64,000 nucleotides of DNA. Source: Bryobacteraceae bacterium (lineage in GTDB: Bacteria > Acidobacteriota > Terriglobia > Bryobacterales > Bryobacteraceae). The notes beneath the pieces are model-generated. The model was given only the letters and a program-made list of their open reading frames with translations. It did not search any database and was not told where the DNA came from. The translations under genes were made by a program, and so were the position numbers. The stretch spans positions 124,001-188,000 of the forward strand of contig JAICJH010000001.1 of assembly GCA_025928545.1 (NCBI GenBank), given 5' to 3'. Shown here one piece after another: positions 26,825-35,881 of this stretch (the first letter of the stretch is position 1; each line of letters starts with the position of its first letter).

Positions 26825-28726
26825 ATGAAGACTGCCCGCACACTTCTCATCCTGGCCGCCGTCGCGGTACCCACCTTTGCCGCGGCCCCCACCTGGGACA
26901 CCAGCGGGAACGGCTTGCTGAGCGGTACGTACTACTTCCGTGAGGTTGTGTATGTCGCGGATTCCAGCGGCAACACCAGTCGCGCGCTGACGCTCTATGG
27001 CAATGCTACGTTTACCTCCGGCGCGTTTACCCTGACCGGTTTGGGTGGCCTCGATTCCGGCAGCCAGAGCGGGGCGCCAGCCGTCAACTCTACCGGCACC
27101 TATTCGCTCTCGGCCAGCGGCTACGGCTTCATGACCGATCCCTTAATCACGGGTTCCACCATCTCGATCCTCGTCTCGAACAATGTCATCATGGGCAGCG
27201 ACACGGAAAGCGGCTATAACGGCATGTTCGTGGCGGCGCCGTCGACCTCCATCAGCACTTCCAGCTTTCAGGGGTCTTACACGCTCGCCGGATATTTTCC
27301 CGGCACCACGGCCGCCGGTTCTGTCGATGCCACTTATCAGCTGAATCCCGACGGCGCCGGCAAGCTGAACACGGTTAGTATCTCCGGCTACCTCGGTTCG
27401 GGCTCGACACTTTCCCAGAGTTCATCGGGTGTCACCTACAAAGTCTCGAACAACGCCATCGCCATCACCTATCCCACCAGCACCTCGGCCAATTTCTATT
27501 CCGGGCAGGTTTTCCTGTATATCTCTCCCGATGGCAATTTCGTGTTTGGAGGCTCTCCGACCGACTTCGATATGTTTGTCGGCGTCAAGACGGGAGGGGC
27601 CACATCGTTATCGGGCCTCTATTACGAAGCCGGCGTGGAGAACAATACCTCATCCGGCGTGGATTCTTACTACGGCACCTTCAACGCCTTCAATGGCGCC
27701 GTGATTGGTTACCAACGCCTTCTGTATTCGGCCTTCGCCCCTCAGGGGTTCAGCTTCTACACGTCATATCCCCAATCGTTCAGCGGCACGTATAACGACC
27801 CGCCCAACACGACTACATACACGGTCGGCCAGGGCGGCATCCGGATCGCCTATGGGATAAAAGGCTATCTCGGCATCGGAGTCGCTTTCCCATATACTCC
27901 TCCGGCCCCCACCGGCGCCGTCTACATCGAGCCCACGGGCATAGTGAACACGGCAAGTTCGGCGCCCTATACGGCGGGAATCTCTCCGGGCGACTTCATA
28001 ACGATCTACAGCGGAACCAACCTGGCAAATTCCACCGTCATCGCGTCAACCACTCCATTTCCCACTCAGCTCGGTGGAGTCAAGGTTCTGATCGATGGAA
28101 TTCCAGCGCCGCTCTATTACGTGAGTACGACCCAGATCTCTTTCATCGTGCCTTACGACGTAAGCACTTTTCCCGTTGCCACCATCCAGGTCTCGAACAA
28201 TGGCGTCTTATCCAACACCGTCACCATGAACGTGAATAAGACGACGCCCGGAGTTTTCACGGCCAATCCGGTCGGCGGCATCGGCATCGCCGCCATGCTG
28301 GACTTCCCTGCCTCCGGCGGATACTACATCGTTAGTGGCAGTAAGCCAGCCCACCCAGGCGACACTGTCGCTCTCTATCTGACGGGCCTTGGCGCTCCCT
28401 TTCCCTCCAATCCAAGCGGCGATGTGGGCCCGTTGAGCGGTGACATTCTGGTCCAGACCATCAGCGTCGATGTATCGGGAACCGACGTGGGGACTCTGGC
28501 CTATGCCGGACTCGCCCCCGGTCTTGCCGGACTGTACCAGATCAATTTCAAGATTCCGTCCACCGCGGTCGCAGGTAACAATTCCATCGGTATCAGCGGC
28601 CCCGATAGTTATACAACCGAGTCGTACATTCCGATCGTCGCGCTGACCGCTTCAGACCGCCCATCTGCGCTGGCCACTCCCGCCAATACGAGGCGTATGC
28701 TGCCGAGACTATCCAGTCCCCGATAG
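26825..28726 (+). CDS. Secreted protein with C-terminal TIGR03437-type module (paralog B)
   Basis: 633 residues with a signal peptide ending around FAAAPTWD. It aligns along its whole length with the preceding gene product: WDTSGNGLLSGTYYFREV, FQGSYTLAGYFPG, LNPDGAGKLNTVSISGYLG, IYSPDGNF-type strand (LYISPDGNFVFGGSPTDFD), then the C-terminal module from about 368. The two genes thus arose by tandem duplication. The D-G-A-G-K-L unit also occurs in the secreted protein at 56842-57654, which suggests a shared beta fold. Function unknown. Confidence 0.87.
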   Translation: MKTARTLLILAAVAVPTFAAAPTWDTSGNGLLSGTYYFREVVYVADSSGNTSRALTLYGNATFTSGAFTLTGLGGLDSGSQSGAPAVNSTGTYSLSASGYGFMTDPLITGSTISILVSNNVIMGSDTESGYNGMFVAAPSTSISTSSFQGSYTLAGYFPGTTAAGSVDATYQLNPDGAGKLNTVSISGYLGSGSTLSQSSSGVTYKVSNNAIAITYPTSTSANFYSGQVFLYISPDGNFVFGGSPTDFDMFVGVKTGGATSLSGLYYEAGVENNTSSGVDSYYGTFNAFNGAVIGYQRLLYSAFAPQGFSFYTSYPQSFSGTYNDPPNTTTYTVGQGGIRIAYGIKGYLGIGVAFPYTPPAPTGAVYIEPTGIVNTASSAPYTAGISPGDFITIYSGTNLANSTVIASTTPFPTQLGGVKVLIDGIPAPLYYVSTTQISFIVPYDVSTFPVATIQVSNNGVLSNTVTMNVNKTTPGVFTANPVGGIGIAAMLDFPASGGYYIVSGSKPAHPGDTVALYLTGLGAPFPSNPSGDVGPLSGDILVQTISVDVSGTDVGTLAYAGLAPGLAGLYQINFKIPSTAVAGNNSIGISGPDSYTTESYIPIVALTASDRPSALATPANTRRMLPRLSSPR

Positions 28727-28770
28727 TGCACGGGTCCCGCTATAATGGAGCGCAGAAGCCTTGACTCTCC

Positions 28771-29265
28771 ATGCTGGACGTCCGTAAGAAACTAGAAGAG
28801 GAAATCGCCGCGCTCGAATATGAGCTGCGCAACGAACTTCCCAAAGAAATCCTGAAGGCGCGCGCCCATGGCGACCTGAGCGAGAACGCCGAATACCACG
28901 CCGCGAAGGAGCGCCAGGGCTTCGTCAACGCCCGTCTCGGGCAGCTCAAGAAGCGCATGGGCGAAGTCGCGATGATCGATGTCACCAAGATCCCGCGTGA
29001 TCGGGTGGGGCTCGGTTCCCGTGTCGTCATTCTGGATACCAGCAAGGGCGAAGAGATTGCGTACCATCTGGTGACAAGCGAAGATGCCGACGTCACGCAG
29101 GGCCGCGTGTCGACCAGTTCTCCCATCGGCAAATCTCTGCTCGGCAAAGAAGTCGGCGATATGGTCAAGCTCGTAACCCCCGGCGGCACGCGCGAACTCG
29201 AGATCCTGTCGCTGCAGACGATTCACGATTTCATGCCGCCAGCGGCTGAAACACCGCAATCATGA
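28771..29265 (+). CDS. greA: Transcription elongation factor GreA
   Basis: 164 residues, normal length. The N-terminal coiled coil carries ARAHGDLSENAEYHAAKERQ with the acidic tip residues D35 and E38 that enter the RNA polymerase secondary channel and stimulate transcript cleavage. The C-terminal FKBP-like domain has SPIGKSLLGKEVGD. Rescues backtracked polymerase. The next gene starts inside its stop codon (ATGA). Confidence 0.95.
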   Translation: MLDVRKKLEEEIAALEYELRNELPKEILKARAHGDLSENAEYHAAKERQGFVNARLGQLKKRMGEVAMIDVTKIPRDRVGLGSRVVILDTSKGEEIAYHLVTSEDADVTQGRVSTSSPIGKSLLGKEVGDMVKLVTPGGTRELEILSLQTIHDFMPPAAETPQS

Positions 29266-29867
29266 CCATCACGAGAGGCATCGGCCTCTTTTTTGGCCGC
29301 ATCATTCAGGCCATTGTAAGCGCACTGGCGCTATCCAGAGTTCACCCCAACGTCCTGACCTTCATCGGGCTGCTGATCAACATCTGGGCGGCGGTGCTGT
29401 TCAGTTACGGCAAGTTCGTTCCTGCCGGGCTGGTGGTCATCGGTGCGGGCCTGTTCGACATGGTGGATGGACGTGTGGCGCGCGAGACCAATCGTGTGAC
29501 ACGCTTTGGCGGCTTCTTCGATTCCGTGCTGGACCGTTATTCGGACCTTGCGCTGCTGGTGGGCCTGCTGGTGTACTACGCGTCGATCAATCGATTCTTT
29601 TATGTGGTGCTGACGGCGATTGTGATGACCGGAACCGTGCTGATCAGTTATGCGCGCTCGCGCGCCGAAAACACGATTCCGAAATGTAAGGTAGGCTTTC
29701 TCGAACGGCCCGAGCGCGTGGTGCTCATCATCATCGGCGCGCTGGCGAACCGGATGGCTCCGGTACTCTGGACCATCGCGGTGTTATCCAACATCACGGT
29801 TATCAGCCGCATCATCTATACCTGGGAAGAAACCAAGCGCATCGGAGAAGTTCCCTCATCCAAATGA
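29262..29867 (+). CDS. CDP-alcohol phosphatidyltransferase
   Basis: 201 residues, membrane protein with about six segments. The family motif D-x2-D-G-x2-A-R...G-x3-D-x3-D is complete: D66, D69, G70, A73, R74, G83, D87, D91 (LFDMVDGRVAR ... GFFDSVLDRYSD). Such enzymes transfer a phosphatidyl group from CDP-diacylglycerol, or related, to an alcohol such as glycerol phosphate, serine or inositol phosphate. The acceptor cannot be read from the sequence. Translationally coupled to greA; a strong hairpin follows. Confidence 0.9.
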   Translation: MTITRGIGLFFGRIIQAIVSALALSRVHPNVLTFIGLLINIWAAVLFSYGKFVPAGLVVIGAGLFDMVDGRVARETNRVTRFGGFFDSVLDRYSDLALLVGLLVYYASINRFFYVVLTAIVMTGTVLISYARSRAENTIPKCKVGFLERPERVVLIIIGALANRMAPVLWTIAVLSNITVISRIIYTWEETKRIGEVPSSK

Positions 29868-29871
29868 CGAA

Positions 29872-29906
29872 CGCGTTGTTGTGACTTCATTCGTCACAAC
29901 AACGCG
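29872..29906. terminator. Strong bidirectional terminator hairpin
   Basis: CGCGTTGTTGTGAC (29872-29885) and GTCACAACAACGCG (29893-29906) form a perfect 14-bp stem with a 7-base loop. It lies exactly between the convergent CDP-alcohol transferase and small basic protein genes. There is no long T-run on either side. Confidence 0.75.
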
Positions 29907-29934
29907 CTGTTCTCATGCCTGGTTTTCTTTCCGG

Positions 29935-30213
29935 CTACGCGGCTTTCGAAGCTTTCGCCTGTTTCCGATGTTCCGCCCAGCGCTTCTTCTGCGCGGCCGC
30001 AATTCTTTTACGCGCCGACGCGCTCAGGACACGTTTCCTGGGAGCCGCAGATTCCTCGCCGGATGAGGCTGCCGCCGCGGGTGAACTGGTCCGCTGACCA
30101 AGTTGACTATTGATGTGATCTATCTTTTGCTGGATCTGATCGCGTTCCCGCTCCAGATGTGTCAGGGCATAACGGAGTATATCCGAGTGTGTATTCGACT
30201 TGACTATTGCCAT
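29935..30213 (-). CDS. Small protein: coiled coil plus basic Ala/Lys/Arg C-terminal tail
   Basis: 92 residues. Residues 10-40 form an amphipathic helix (LTHLERERDQIQQKIDHI). A Ser/Ala linker follows, then a strongly basic tail SASARKRIAAAQKKRWAEHR. The K-R-x-A-x-A-Q-x-x-R-W pattern is common in small acidobacterial proteins and resembles histone-H1-like or DNA-binding tails. I know no assigned function. It starts 31 bases from the divergent dtd gene; no SD is visible and TATATT lies just upstream on its strand, so a short leader is likely. Confidence 0.7.
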   Translation of the reverse strand: MAIVKSNTHSDILRYALTHLERERDQIQQKIDHINSQLGQRTSSPAAAASSGEESAAPRKRVLSASARKRIAAAQKKRWAEHRKQAKASKAA

Positions 30214-30244
30214 TAAACACAGAATATATCATTGTAAGTAACTT

Positions 30245-30697
30245 ATGCGAGTGCTGGTGCAGCGTGTTAGTCGGGCAGAAGTGCGTATTGATACAAAGTG
30301 CGAGGGGCGCATCGATAACGGCATCGTCGCACTTATCGGAGTAGCCAGGACGGACACACGGCGCGATGCGGACTATCTGGCGGATAAGCTGATTCACCTC
30401 CGGATCTTCTCCGACAGCGACGGCAAGATGAACCTGAGCGCGATGGATACAAAGGCCGGCATCCTGCTGATCTCGCAATTCACGTTGTATGGCGATTGTC
30501 GCAAAGGCCGGCGGCCCGGCTTCGATTCCGCCGCGCCGCCCGACATCGCACGGGAACTATATCTCTACTTCGTCGAAAAGGTTCGCGAGAGCGGACTGCT
30601 CACGCAAACCGGCGTCTTCCAGGCGCACATGGAAGTTGAGCTGGTCAATGACGGGCCTGTAACCCTTTTGCTCGAATCGCCCGCCCCGTTATACTGA
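30245..30697 (+). CDS. dtd: D-aminoacyl-tRNA deacylase
   Basis: 150 residues, full family length. Hydrolyses D-amino acids, and glycine mischarged on tRNA-Ala, from tRNA. The diagnostic SQFTLYGDCRKGRRPGF (77-93) and the cross-subunit Gly-cisPro motif NDGPVTLLLES near the C-terminus are both present; MRVLVQRVSRAEV opens the protein as expected. Followed after 11 bases by purM. Confidence 0.95.
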   Translation: MRVLVQRVSRAEVRIDTKCEGRIDNGIVALIGVARTDTRRDADYLADKLIHLRIFSDSDGKMNLSAMDTKAGILLISQFTLYGDCRKGRRPGFDSAAPPDIARELYLYFVEKVRESGLLTQTGVFQAHMEVELVNDGPVTLLLESPAPLY

Positions 30698-30708
30698 GGG
30701 TTCCCCTC

Positions 30709-31746
30709 ATGCCTTCACCTGTTTCTTATCGCGATGCCGGCGTCAATATCGATGAAGCCGATCGCGCAGTCGGCGCCATCCGCAAGATGGCTAAAGCAAC
30801 GTTCACTAAGGGCGTCCTCACCGAGATCGGTTCATTCGGCGGCTGCTTTGCGCTGCCGAAGATGCGGCAGCCCGTATTAGTCAGTTCGGTCGACGGCGTC
30901 GGGACCAAACTCAAGGTCGCATTCGCAGCCGGGCGTCACGATACGGTCGGTGAAGACCTGGTGAACCATTGCGTCAACGACATTGCGGTCCAGGGAGCAA
31001 TGCCGCTGTTCTTTCTCGATTATCTTGCGATCGGGAAGCTGGATGCCGGAGTTGCGGCACAGGTCGTTTCCGGCATTGCCCGCGGATGTTCCGCCAACGG
31101 CTGCGCGCTCATTGGCGGCGAGACCGCTGAGATGCCCGGGATGTACCACGATGGCGAATACGATCTGGCGGGTTCGATTGTCGGTGTCGTGGAGAAATCG
31201 AAAATACTGACCGGCGCCAAAGTCCGTCAGGGGGATGTGCTGCTGGCGCTGGCATCCACCGGTTTGCATACCAACGGCTATTCGCTGGCCCGGAAGCTGC
31301 TGTTCGACGTGGCCGGATTGAAGCCCGAGTCACATGTCCCCGAACTGGCCTCTGTGCTGGGCGACGTGCTGCTCCAGGTGCACCGCAGCTACCTCAGACC
31401 GTTACAGTCGCTCGTGAAAGCGGATTCCATATCAGCGGCCGCCCACATCACCGGCGGCGGCGTGACCGATAACCTGCCTCGTGTACTGCCCAAAGGTATG
31501 GCGGCTGCCATTGACACGAATTCCTGGCAGGTGCCGCCGGTGTTCGAGATGCTGCGGCGAATTGGATCCGTTCCCGAAGCGGATTGGCGCAGAACATTCA
31601 ACCTCGGCGTGGGAATGATCTTCGTGGTGCCTGCGAAGAAGGCGGACAAGGCGCTGCGAACGCTGACCCGCAACGGCGAGAAGCCGTGGATCATCGGCGA
31701 AGTGACCGCGCAGAGACGCGGCAAAGGCCGGGTGGAGTACCGGTAG
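30709..31746 (+). CDS. purM: Phosphoribosylformylglycinamidine cyclo-ligase (AIR synthetase)
   Basis: 345 residues, complete. Catalyses the ATP-dependent ring closure of FGAM to AIR in purine synthesis. Motifs: SVDGVGTKLKVAF, NHCVNDIAVQGA, GGETAEMPGMY, ASTGLHTNGYSLAR and HITGGGVTDNLPRVLP. Two bases separate its stop from purN, so the pair is one unit. Confidence 0.95.
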   Translation: MPSPVSYRDAGVNIDEADRAVGAIRKMAKATFTKGVLTEIGSFGGCFALPKMRQPVLVSSVDGVGTKLKVAFAAGRHDTVGEDLVNHCVNDIAVQGAMPLFFLDYLAIGKLDAGVAAQVVSGIARGCSANGCALIGGETAEMPGMYHDGEYDLAGSIVGVVEKSKILTGAKVRQGDVLLALASTGLHTNGYSLARKLLFDVAGLKPESHVPELASVLGDVLLQVHRSYLRPLQSLVKADSISAAAHITGGGVTDNLPRVLPKGMAAAIDTNSWQVPPVFEMLRRIGSVPEADWRRTFNLGVGMIFVVPAKKADKALRTLTRNGEKPWIIGEVTAQRRGKGRVEYR

Positions 31747-31748
31747 GG

Positions 31749-32360
31749 ATGCGCCTCGGTATCCTGATTTCCGGTCGCGGTTCGAATTTCGAAGCCATTG
31801 CGAACGCTATTTCAAGGCGCAAGCTGGACGCCGAGATCGCCATCGTGATCTGTAACCGCCCCAACGCCGGCGGACTGGATTTCGCCCGCGAGCGCGGCAT
31901 TCCCATGCGGGTGATCGAGTCGCGCGGCATGGAACGCGAAGCTTACGACAAGCTGGTGATCGATGAACTGCGTACGCATGAAGTGGACCTCGTGTGCCTT
32001 GCCGGCTTCATGCGGTTGCTCAGTGCTTCGTTTGTGCACGCGTTTCCGAATCGCGTGCTGAACATTCATCCTTCCCTGCTCCCGGCGTTTCCGGGTCTTG
32101 ATGCGCAGCGCCAGGCACTGGAGTACGGCGTCCGAATCACCGGCTGCACGGTGCATGTGGTGGATGAATTCCTGGATTCGGGACCGATCCTTGTGCAATC
32201 GGCGGTTCCGGTCCTCGATACCGACACGGTGGAAACGCTCTCCGCGCGGATCCTGGCGCAGGAGCATGCTATTTATCCGAAGGCGATCCAGTTGATGGTG
32301 GAACGCCGGATTACACTCCAGGGTCGACGCGCGATGATTCGCGAGGATGAAGTCGACTGA
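31749..32360 (+). CDS. purN: Phosphoribosylglycinamide formyltransferase
   Basis: 203 residues from ATG 31749, two bases after purM. Transfers a formyl group from 10-formyl-THF to GAR. SGRGSNF (8-14) binds phosphate. The catalytic triad N105, H107 and D143 sits in VLNIHPSLLPAFPG and VVDEFLDSGPI. The longer frame upstream overlaps purM and is rejected. The next gene is convergent with only six bases between stops. Confidence 0.94.
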   Translation: MRLGILISGRGSNFEAIANAISRRKLDAEIAIVICNRPNAGGLDFARERGIPMRVIESRGMEREAYDKLVIDELRTHEVDLVCLAGFMRLLSASFVHAFPNRVLNIHPSLLPAFPGLDAQRQALEYGVRITGCTVHVVDEFLDSGPILVQSAVPVLDTDTVETLSARILAQEHAIYPKAIQLMVERRITLQGRRAMIREDEVD

Positions 32361-32366
32361 TTTCGT

Positions 32367-34076
32367 TCAGAATTCCAGCCGGCGGATGATTCCGGCCGAT
32401 TGCTGGTTGGTCACGCTCGCAGGAGCATACTCCACCGTCACCTGATAAGGCTGGAGGGGGCCGCATTTCATCTCGGCCTTACTGCCGGGGAGTCTTGCCA
32501 CCTCGACAGCGTCCGCATCGGGTAAATCGAACAGCATCTGTTTGCCCTCGATCAGAACGCCCATTTTGGATAAGGAGTCCGTGCCGGGTGCGACGCAACG
32601 CAGGCCTACGGCGGTTCCGGTCGCACGCATCAGCCGCTCGCCTTTCAACGCCGCTGCCGGCCCTTTCGCGCGGGCCTCGATCAGCTTCATCAGACGGTCG
32701 GCGGCTTGCACCTCACCGGGGCTTTTGGCAGCGTTACGCGCGGCCTCCGCATTGGTACGCGCCATCTCGATGTTGCCTTTTTGCAGGTGGGAATAAGCCA
32801 GAGCGGACCGGTAGATGCCCGTGCGCTCCGGCGGTACGGTACCCACTCTGCCCAGGAGATCGAGCGCGGCATCAATCTCGCGTGCATCCACTTTCATAAT
32901 CCCTAACTGAAATATGGCTTCGCTGAAATCCGGCCGGAGTTGTATCGCACGCGCCAGTTCTTCCATCACTACCGGGGCGGGTTGTTTGGCTTCGCGATCG
33001 AGAGCGGCCAGTTGCATACAGAGAAGCGGATCGTTGGTTCCCAGCGAAAACGCCTTATGAAACTCTGCACGGGCAGCAGGCTTGTCCCCTGTCTGCACCG
33101 CGACATAACCCGCGCCGGCGAAGGCTTCGGGGCGCTTCGGATCGTCCGTTTGCAATGCGCGGTAAGCGCGGTTCGCGTCCGGCATGTGATTCGCCGCGGC
33201 GTGGAGATCCGCGAGCATCAGATTCGCATCGTACGGCGCCACAGAAGAGATGGATGGAGCTTCCCCCGATTTTTCGAAAGGTGTCAGGAAGACAGTGCCG
33301 TAGAGTTTCTTGCGCGACAGATACGACTGGAGGTCCGCAAACACCTGATCGGAGGTTTTGGTGAAGGCGGTCTGAACAGCCTCTTCGAACGGACGCCCCT
33401 GATTCAGCGCGTTGACGAACTTCGGGAAGTTGCTTTTGTAATCGGGCGAGAGATAAAGCATGTGGGTCAGTGCCCAGCTTTCGGCATAGAAAATGCCTGC
33501 CCGCGCGGATTCGTTATAGTCGTGCGAACGGTTGTCGATTCTTTCCAGATCGCTCAGGCTGAACCAGCCGCCGCGATTCAGGGCGGCCATATGCCGCTGA
33601 ATCAGATCGCCAACCGCAACGCCATCCTTCTCCGGTCTCAGCGTGGAATAGACTTCGGCCCAGCCTTCATTCAGCCAAAGGGGTAGACGCAGGCCACTGT
33701 GTTTGACCACCAGGTGAACGTATTCATGGATCGTCACGGGATAGTTCGGAGGCGACGGATCGCTCATCACGATGGAATCGCGAACCGGTCCCGGAGCGTA
33801 GAATGCCGCGGCCAACGGACTCGGCGCGTAGACGTGCATCATCTCCGCATCTCTGAAGACCACGATTCTCGTGGGGAACTCCGCCGGAGGACGGACCGGA
33901 GAAGCCAGCATGAAGAAATCCCGCACGCGCTCGAAGTAGAGGATGGCTTCATGCGCCTTTTTCTCATCGGCGTTCGTGTACATCTCGAAATGGCTGGTGG
34001 TTAGACGGGTCCAGCGATCCTGGGCGACGGCTGGCATGGTGACCAGCAGCAGGCAAACCGTCACCCCGAACTTCAC
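32367..34076 (-). CDS. Secreted gluzincin-type metallopeptidase-like protein with TPR repeats
   Basis: 569 residues from GTG 34076, which gives a clean signal peptide ([19 protein letters not shown]) and has GAGGTG upstream. The zinc motif HEYVH (H117, E118, H121) is followed by LNEGWAE (E137/E141), the gluzincin third-ligand pattern of the peptidase MA/DUF1570 type. Residues about 230-500 are helical repeats of TPR style (ANRAYRALQTDDPKRPEAFA), and the last 80 residues are an uncharacterised beta region. The active-site residues are intact, so activity is plausible; substrate unknown. Start and upstream stop overlap (GTGA). Confidence 0.85.
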   Translation of the reverse strand: MKFGVTVCLLLVTMPAVAQDRWTRLTTSHFEMYTNADEKKAHEAILYFERVRDFFMLASPVRPPAEFPTRIVVFRDAEMMHVYAPSPLAAAFYAPGPVRDSIVMSDPSPPNYPVTIHEYVHLVVKHSGLRLPLWLNEGWAEVYSTLRPEKDGVAVGDLIQRHMAALNRGGWFSLSDLERIDNRSHDYNESARAGIFYAESWALTHMLYLSPDYKSNFPKFVNALNQGRPFEEAVQTAFTKTSDQVFADLQSYLSRKKLYGTVFLTPFEKSGEAPSISSVAPYDANLMLADLHAAANHMPDANRAYRALQTDDPKRPEAFAGAGYVAVQTGDKPAARAEFHKAFSLGTNDPLLCMQLAALDREAKQPAPVVMEELARAIQLRPDFSEAIFQLGIMKVDAREIDAALDLLGRVGTVPPERTGIYRSALAYSHLQKGNIEMARTNAEAARNAAKSPGEVQAADRLMKLIEARAKGPAAALKGERLMRATGTAVGLRCVAPGTDSLSKMGVLIEGKQMLFDLPDADAVEVARLPGSKAEMKCGPLQPYQVTVEYAPASVTNQQSAGIIRRLEF

Positions 34077-34390
34077 GCGGGCACCTCTATTTCCATGCGC
34101 AGCAGCGCAGTGCTGAGCGTTTTGCCCTGAGGATCGGCCCGCAGGGAGAGCGTTCCACCGCCATCCAGCGCGTCGTGCAGGACGAAGTTCATGGCGTTGA
34201 GGTTGGCCAGTTCGAAGCGCTCGACCTTGCCAAGGCAAACGCCCGCAAAATGCTCTTTGACCCGTTCGGCGGTTACCTGTTCGACAAGAATCGGGTAGTA
34301 TTCGGGCTTAAGGGCAATCAAACCGATATTGCTTCTGTTGCCTTTATCGCCGGAACGCGCATGGGCAATATCGACTAAACGAACTTTCAT
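34073..34390 (-). CDS. AtuA-associated small domain protein (AtuA C-terminal ferredoxin-fold type)
   Basis: 105 residues. [27 protein letters not shown] matches the small domain fused to, or encoded beside, AtuA-like proteins of acyclic terpene utilisation. Here it is a separate gene overlapping the AtuA-like gene by four bases (ATGA), so a two-subunit version is likely. The exact biochemical role is not established. Confidence 0.85.
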   Translation of the reverse strand: MKVRLVDIAHARSGDKGNRSNIGLIALKPEYYPILVEQVTAERVKEHFAGVCLGKVERFELANLNAMNFVLHDALDGGGTLSLRADPQGKTLSTALLRMEIEVPA

Positions 34391-35742
34391 AAAGACACCA
34401 CCGGGGAAACTTCAGTCCTGGGAATCAACGCCGGCCAGTAGGCGACTACTTCCTCGACTTTGGGACGGCCCGCGCCGAGGCCAGTCACGGAGGGAGGGCC
34501 GCTGAGAACGAGCGGCGCGATCTCCTTCGTGAATCGATCGACGGCCGCGCGGTTCTTCGAGCGCACTCCGAAGCGCATGACGACTTCGGGTAATTGCGCC
34601 GCAAGTTCCGGAGACGGCTCAGCGGAAGGGATTCCATGGCAGGCATTCGCACCCAACAGTTCGCTGTGTACTGCTTCGAATTCAAAACCAAGGCGCGATA
34701 CTCTTTCGGCCAGGATGCGCGCTCCAGCCTGCGCTTTCCGGTAGGCATCGGGCCACGCATAGGCTACGGAACCAATGGCGCGATAGCCCGCCGCGTAACT
34801 GATGGAAACCTTGTAGCTCGGTGTGGCGGGAGTACCGCGAACGCCCACGAAGCGTACCCGCTCGGCGCCCTCCTGTTTCAGATGAAACGAGGTGAAGTCC
34901 GCGCCGCAATCCGGCGTTAAGTAAGCCCTCGGGTCTCCGATCTCGTAGACCAATTGTTCGGTCACGGAGGCAACAGTCACACGGCCGCCGGTTCCCGCGT
35001 GCTTTGTAACGACGAACGAACCGTCGGCTTCGGCTTCTACGATGGGGTATCCCACATCGGCCAGTGCCGGAATCGTCGACCAGTCGTCCTGGCAATTGCC
35101 GCCGCTGCCCTGCGCGCCGCATTCGATCGCGTGGCCCGCCACGATCCCTGCCGCGAGCTTATCCCACTCATCGGCTTTCCAGCCAAACTCATGGATCATG
35201 GGACCGAGCACGAGGGCTGCGTCGGCGCATCTGCCGGTAATCACAATCCGCGCGCCGCCATCGAGTGCCTGCGCAATGGGAAAGGCTCCGAAGTAGACAC
35301 TGGCGCTGCGAACCTGATCCCGAATGACGGACAGAGGCTCACCGGTATCCATGTTGATGAAGTCGACACCGCGGGCCAGCAGTTCGTCGAGGCGAGTGGT
35401 GATGTCGTCGCCGGAAACCGTGGCGATGGGAACGTCGATGCCGTGACGCGCGGCGACGGCCCGGACAGCGCGGCGGCAAGCTTCGGGATTCAGCCCGCCG
35501 GCGTTAGCTACCAGGCGGATGTTCTTCGAAACGAGATCCGGCAGGACGCGATCGACTACGTCCACAAAATCACGGGCATAGCCGAGTTCGGGATCGCGCG
35601 AACGCTGCTTCTGGAGGATCGACATGGTCACTTCGGCCAGATAGTCGAGGGTCAGGTAATCGATGGGACCGCGGCGTACCTGGTCGAGCGGGGCGTCCGG
35701 CGAATCTCCCCAAAAGCCCTGCCCATTTGCAATTCGAATCAA
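34387..35742 (-). CDS. AtuA-like acyclic terpene utilisation protein (DUF1446)
   Basis: 451 residues from TTG 35742, just before the conserved [17 protein letters not shown] lies nine bases upstream. Longer in-frame starts add over 100 non-conserved residues that overlap the divergent gene. Motifs: [69 protein letters not shown]. AtuA belongs to the citronellol/geraniol degradation cluster of Pseudomonas, but its reaction is unknown. None of the carboxylase genes of that pathway are nearby, so another branched-chain or CoA-linked role is possible. Confidence 0.86.
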   Translation of the reverse strand: MIRIANGQGFWGDSPDAPLDQVRRGPIDYLTLDYLAEVTMSILQKQRSRDPELGYARDFVDVVDRVLPDLVSKNIRLVANAGGLNPEACRRAVRAVAARHGIDVPIATVSGDDITTRLDELLARGVDFINMDTGEPLSVIRDQVRSASVYFGAFPIAQALDGGARIVITGRCADAALVLGPMIHEFGWKADEWDKLAAGIVAGHAIECGAQGSGGNCQDDWSTIPALADVGYPIVEAEADGSFVVTKHAGTGGRVTVASVTEQLVYEIGDPRAYLTPDCGADFTSFHLKQEGAERVRFVGVRGTPATPSYKVSISYAAGYRAIGSVAYAWPDAYRKAQAGARILAERVSRLGFEFEAVHSELLGANACHGIPSAEPSPELAAQLPEVVMRFGVRSKNRAAVDRFTKEIAPLVLSGPPSVTGLGAGRPKVEEVVAYWPALIPRTEVSPVVSL

Positions 35743-35881
35743 GCGTTCTGTCTCCGTTTTTGGAATCCGGGACTCCGTCTCCGATGATACGACGGCAGAC
35801 CCATTCCGACGATGCGGAGAGCCTGCTCTGCCAGCGGTTGACTTCAGGGCGGGTTTAACGCTAAAGTGGCTGCAAATCCAG

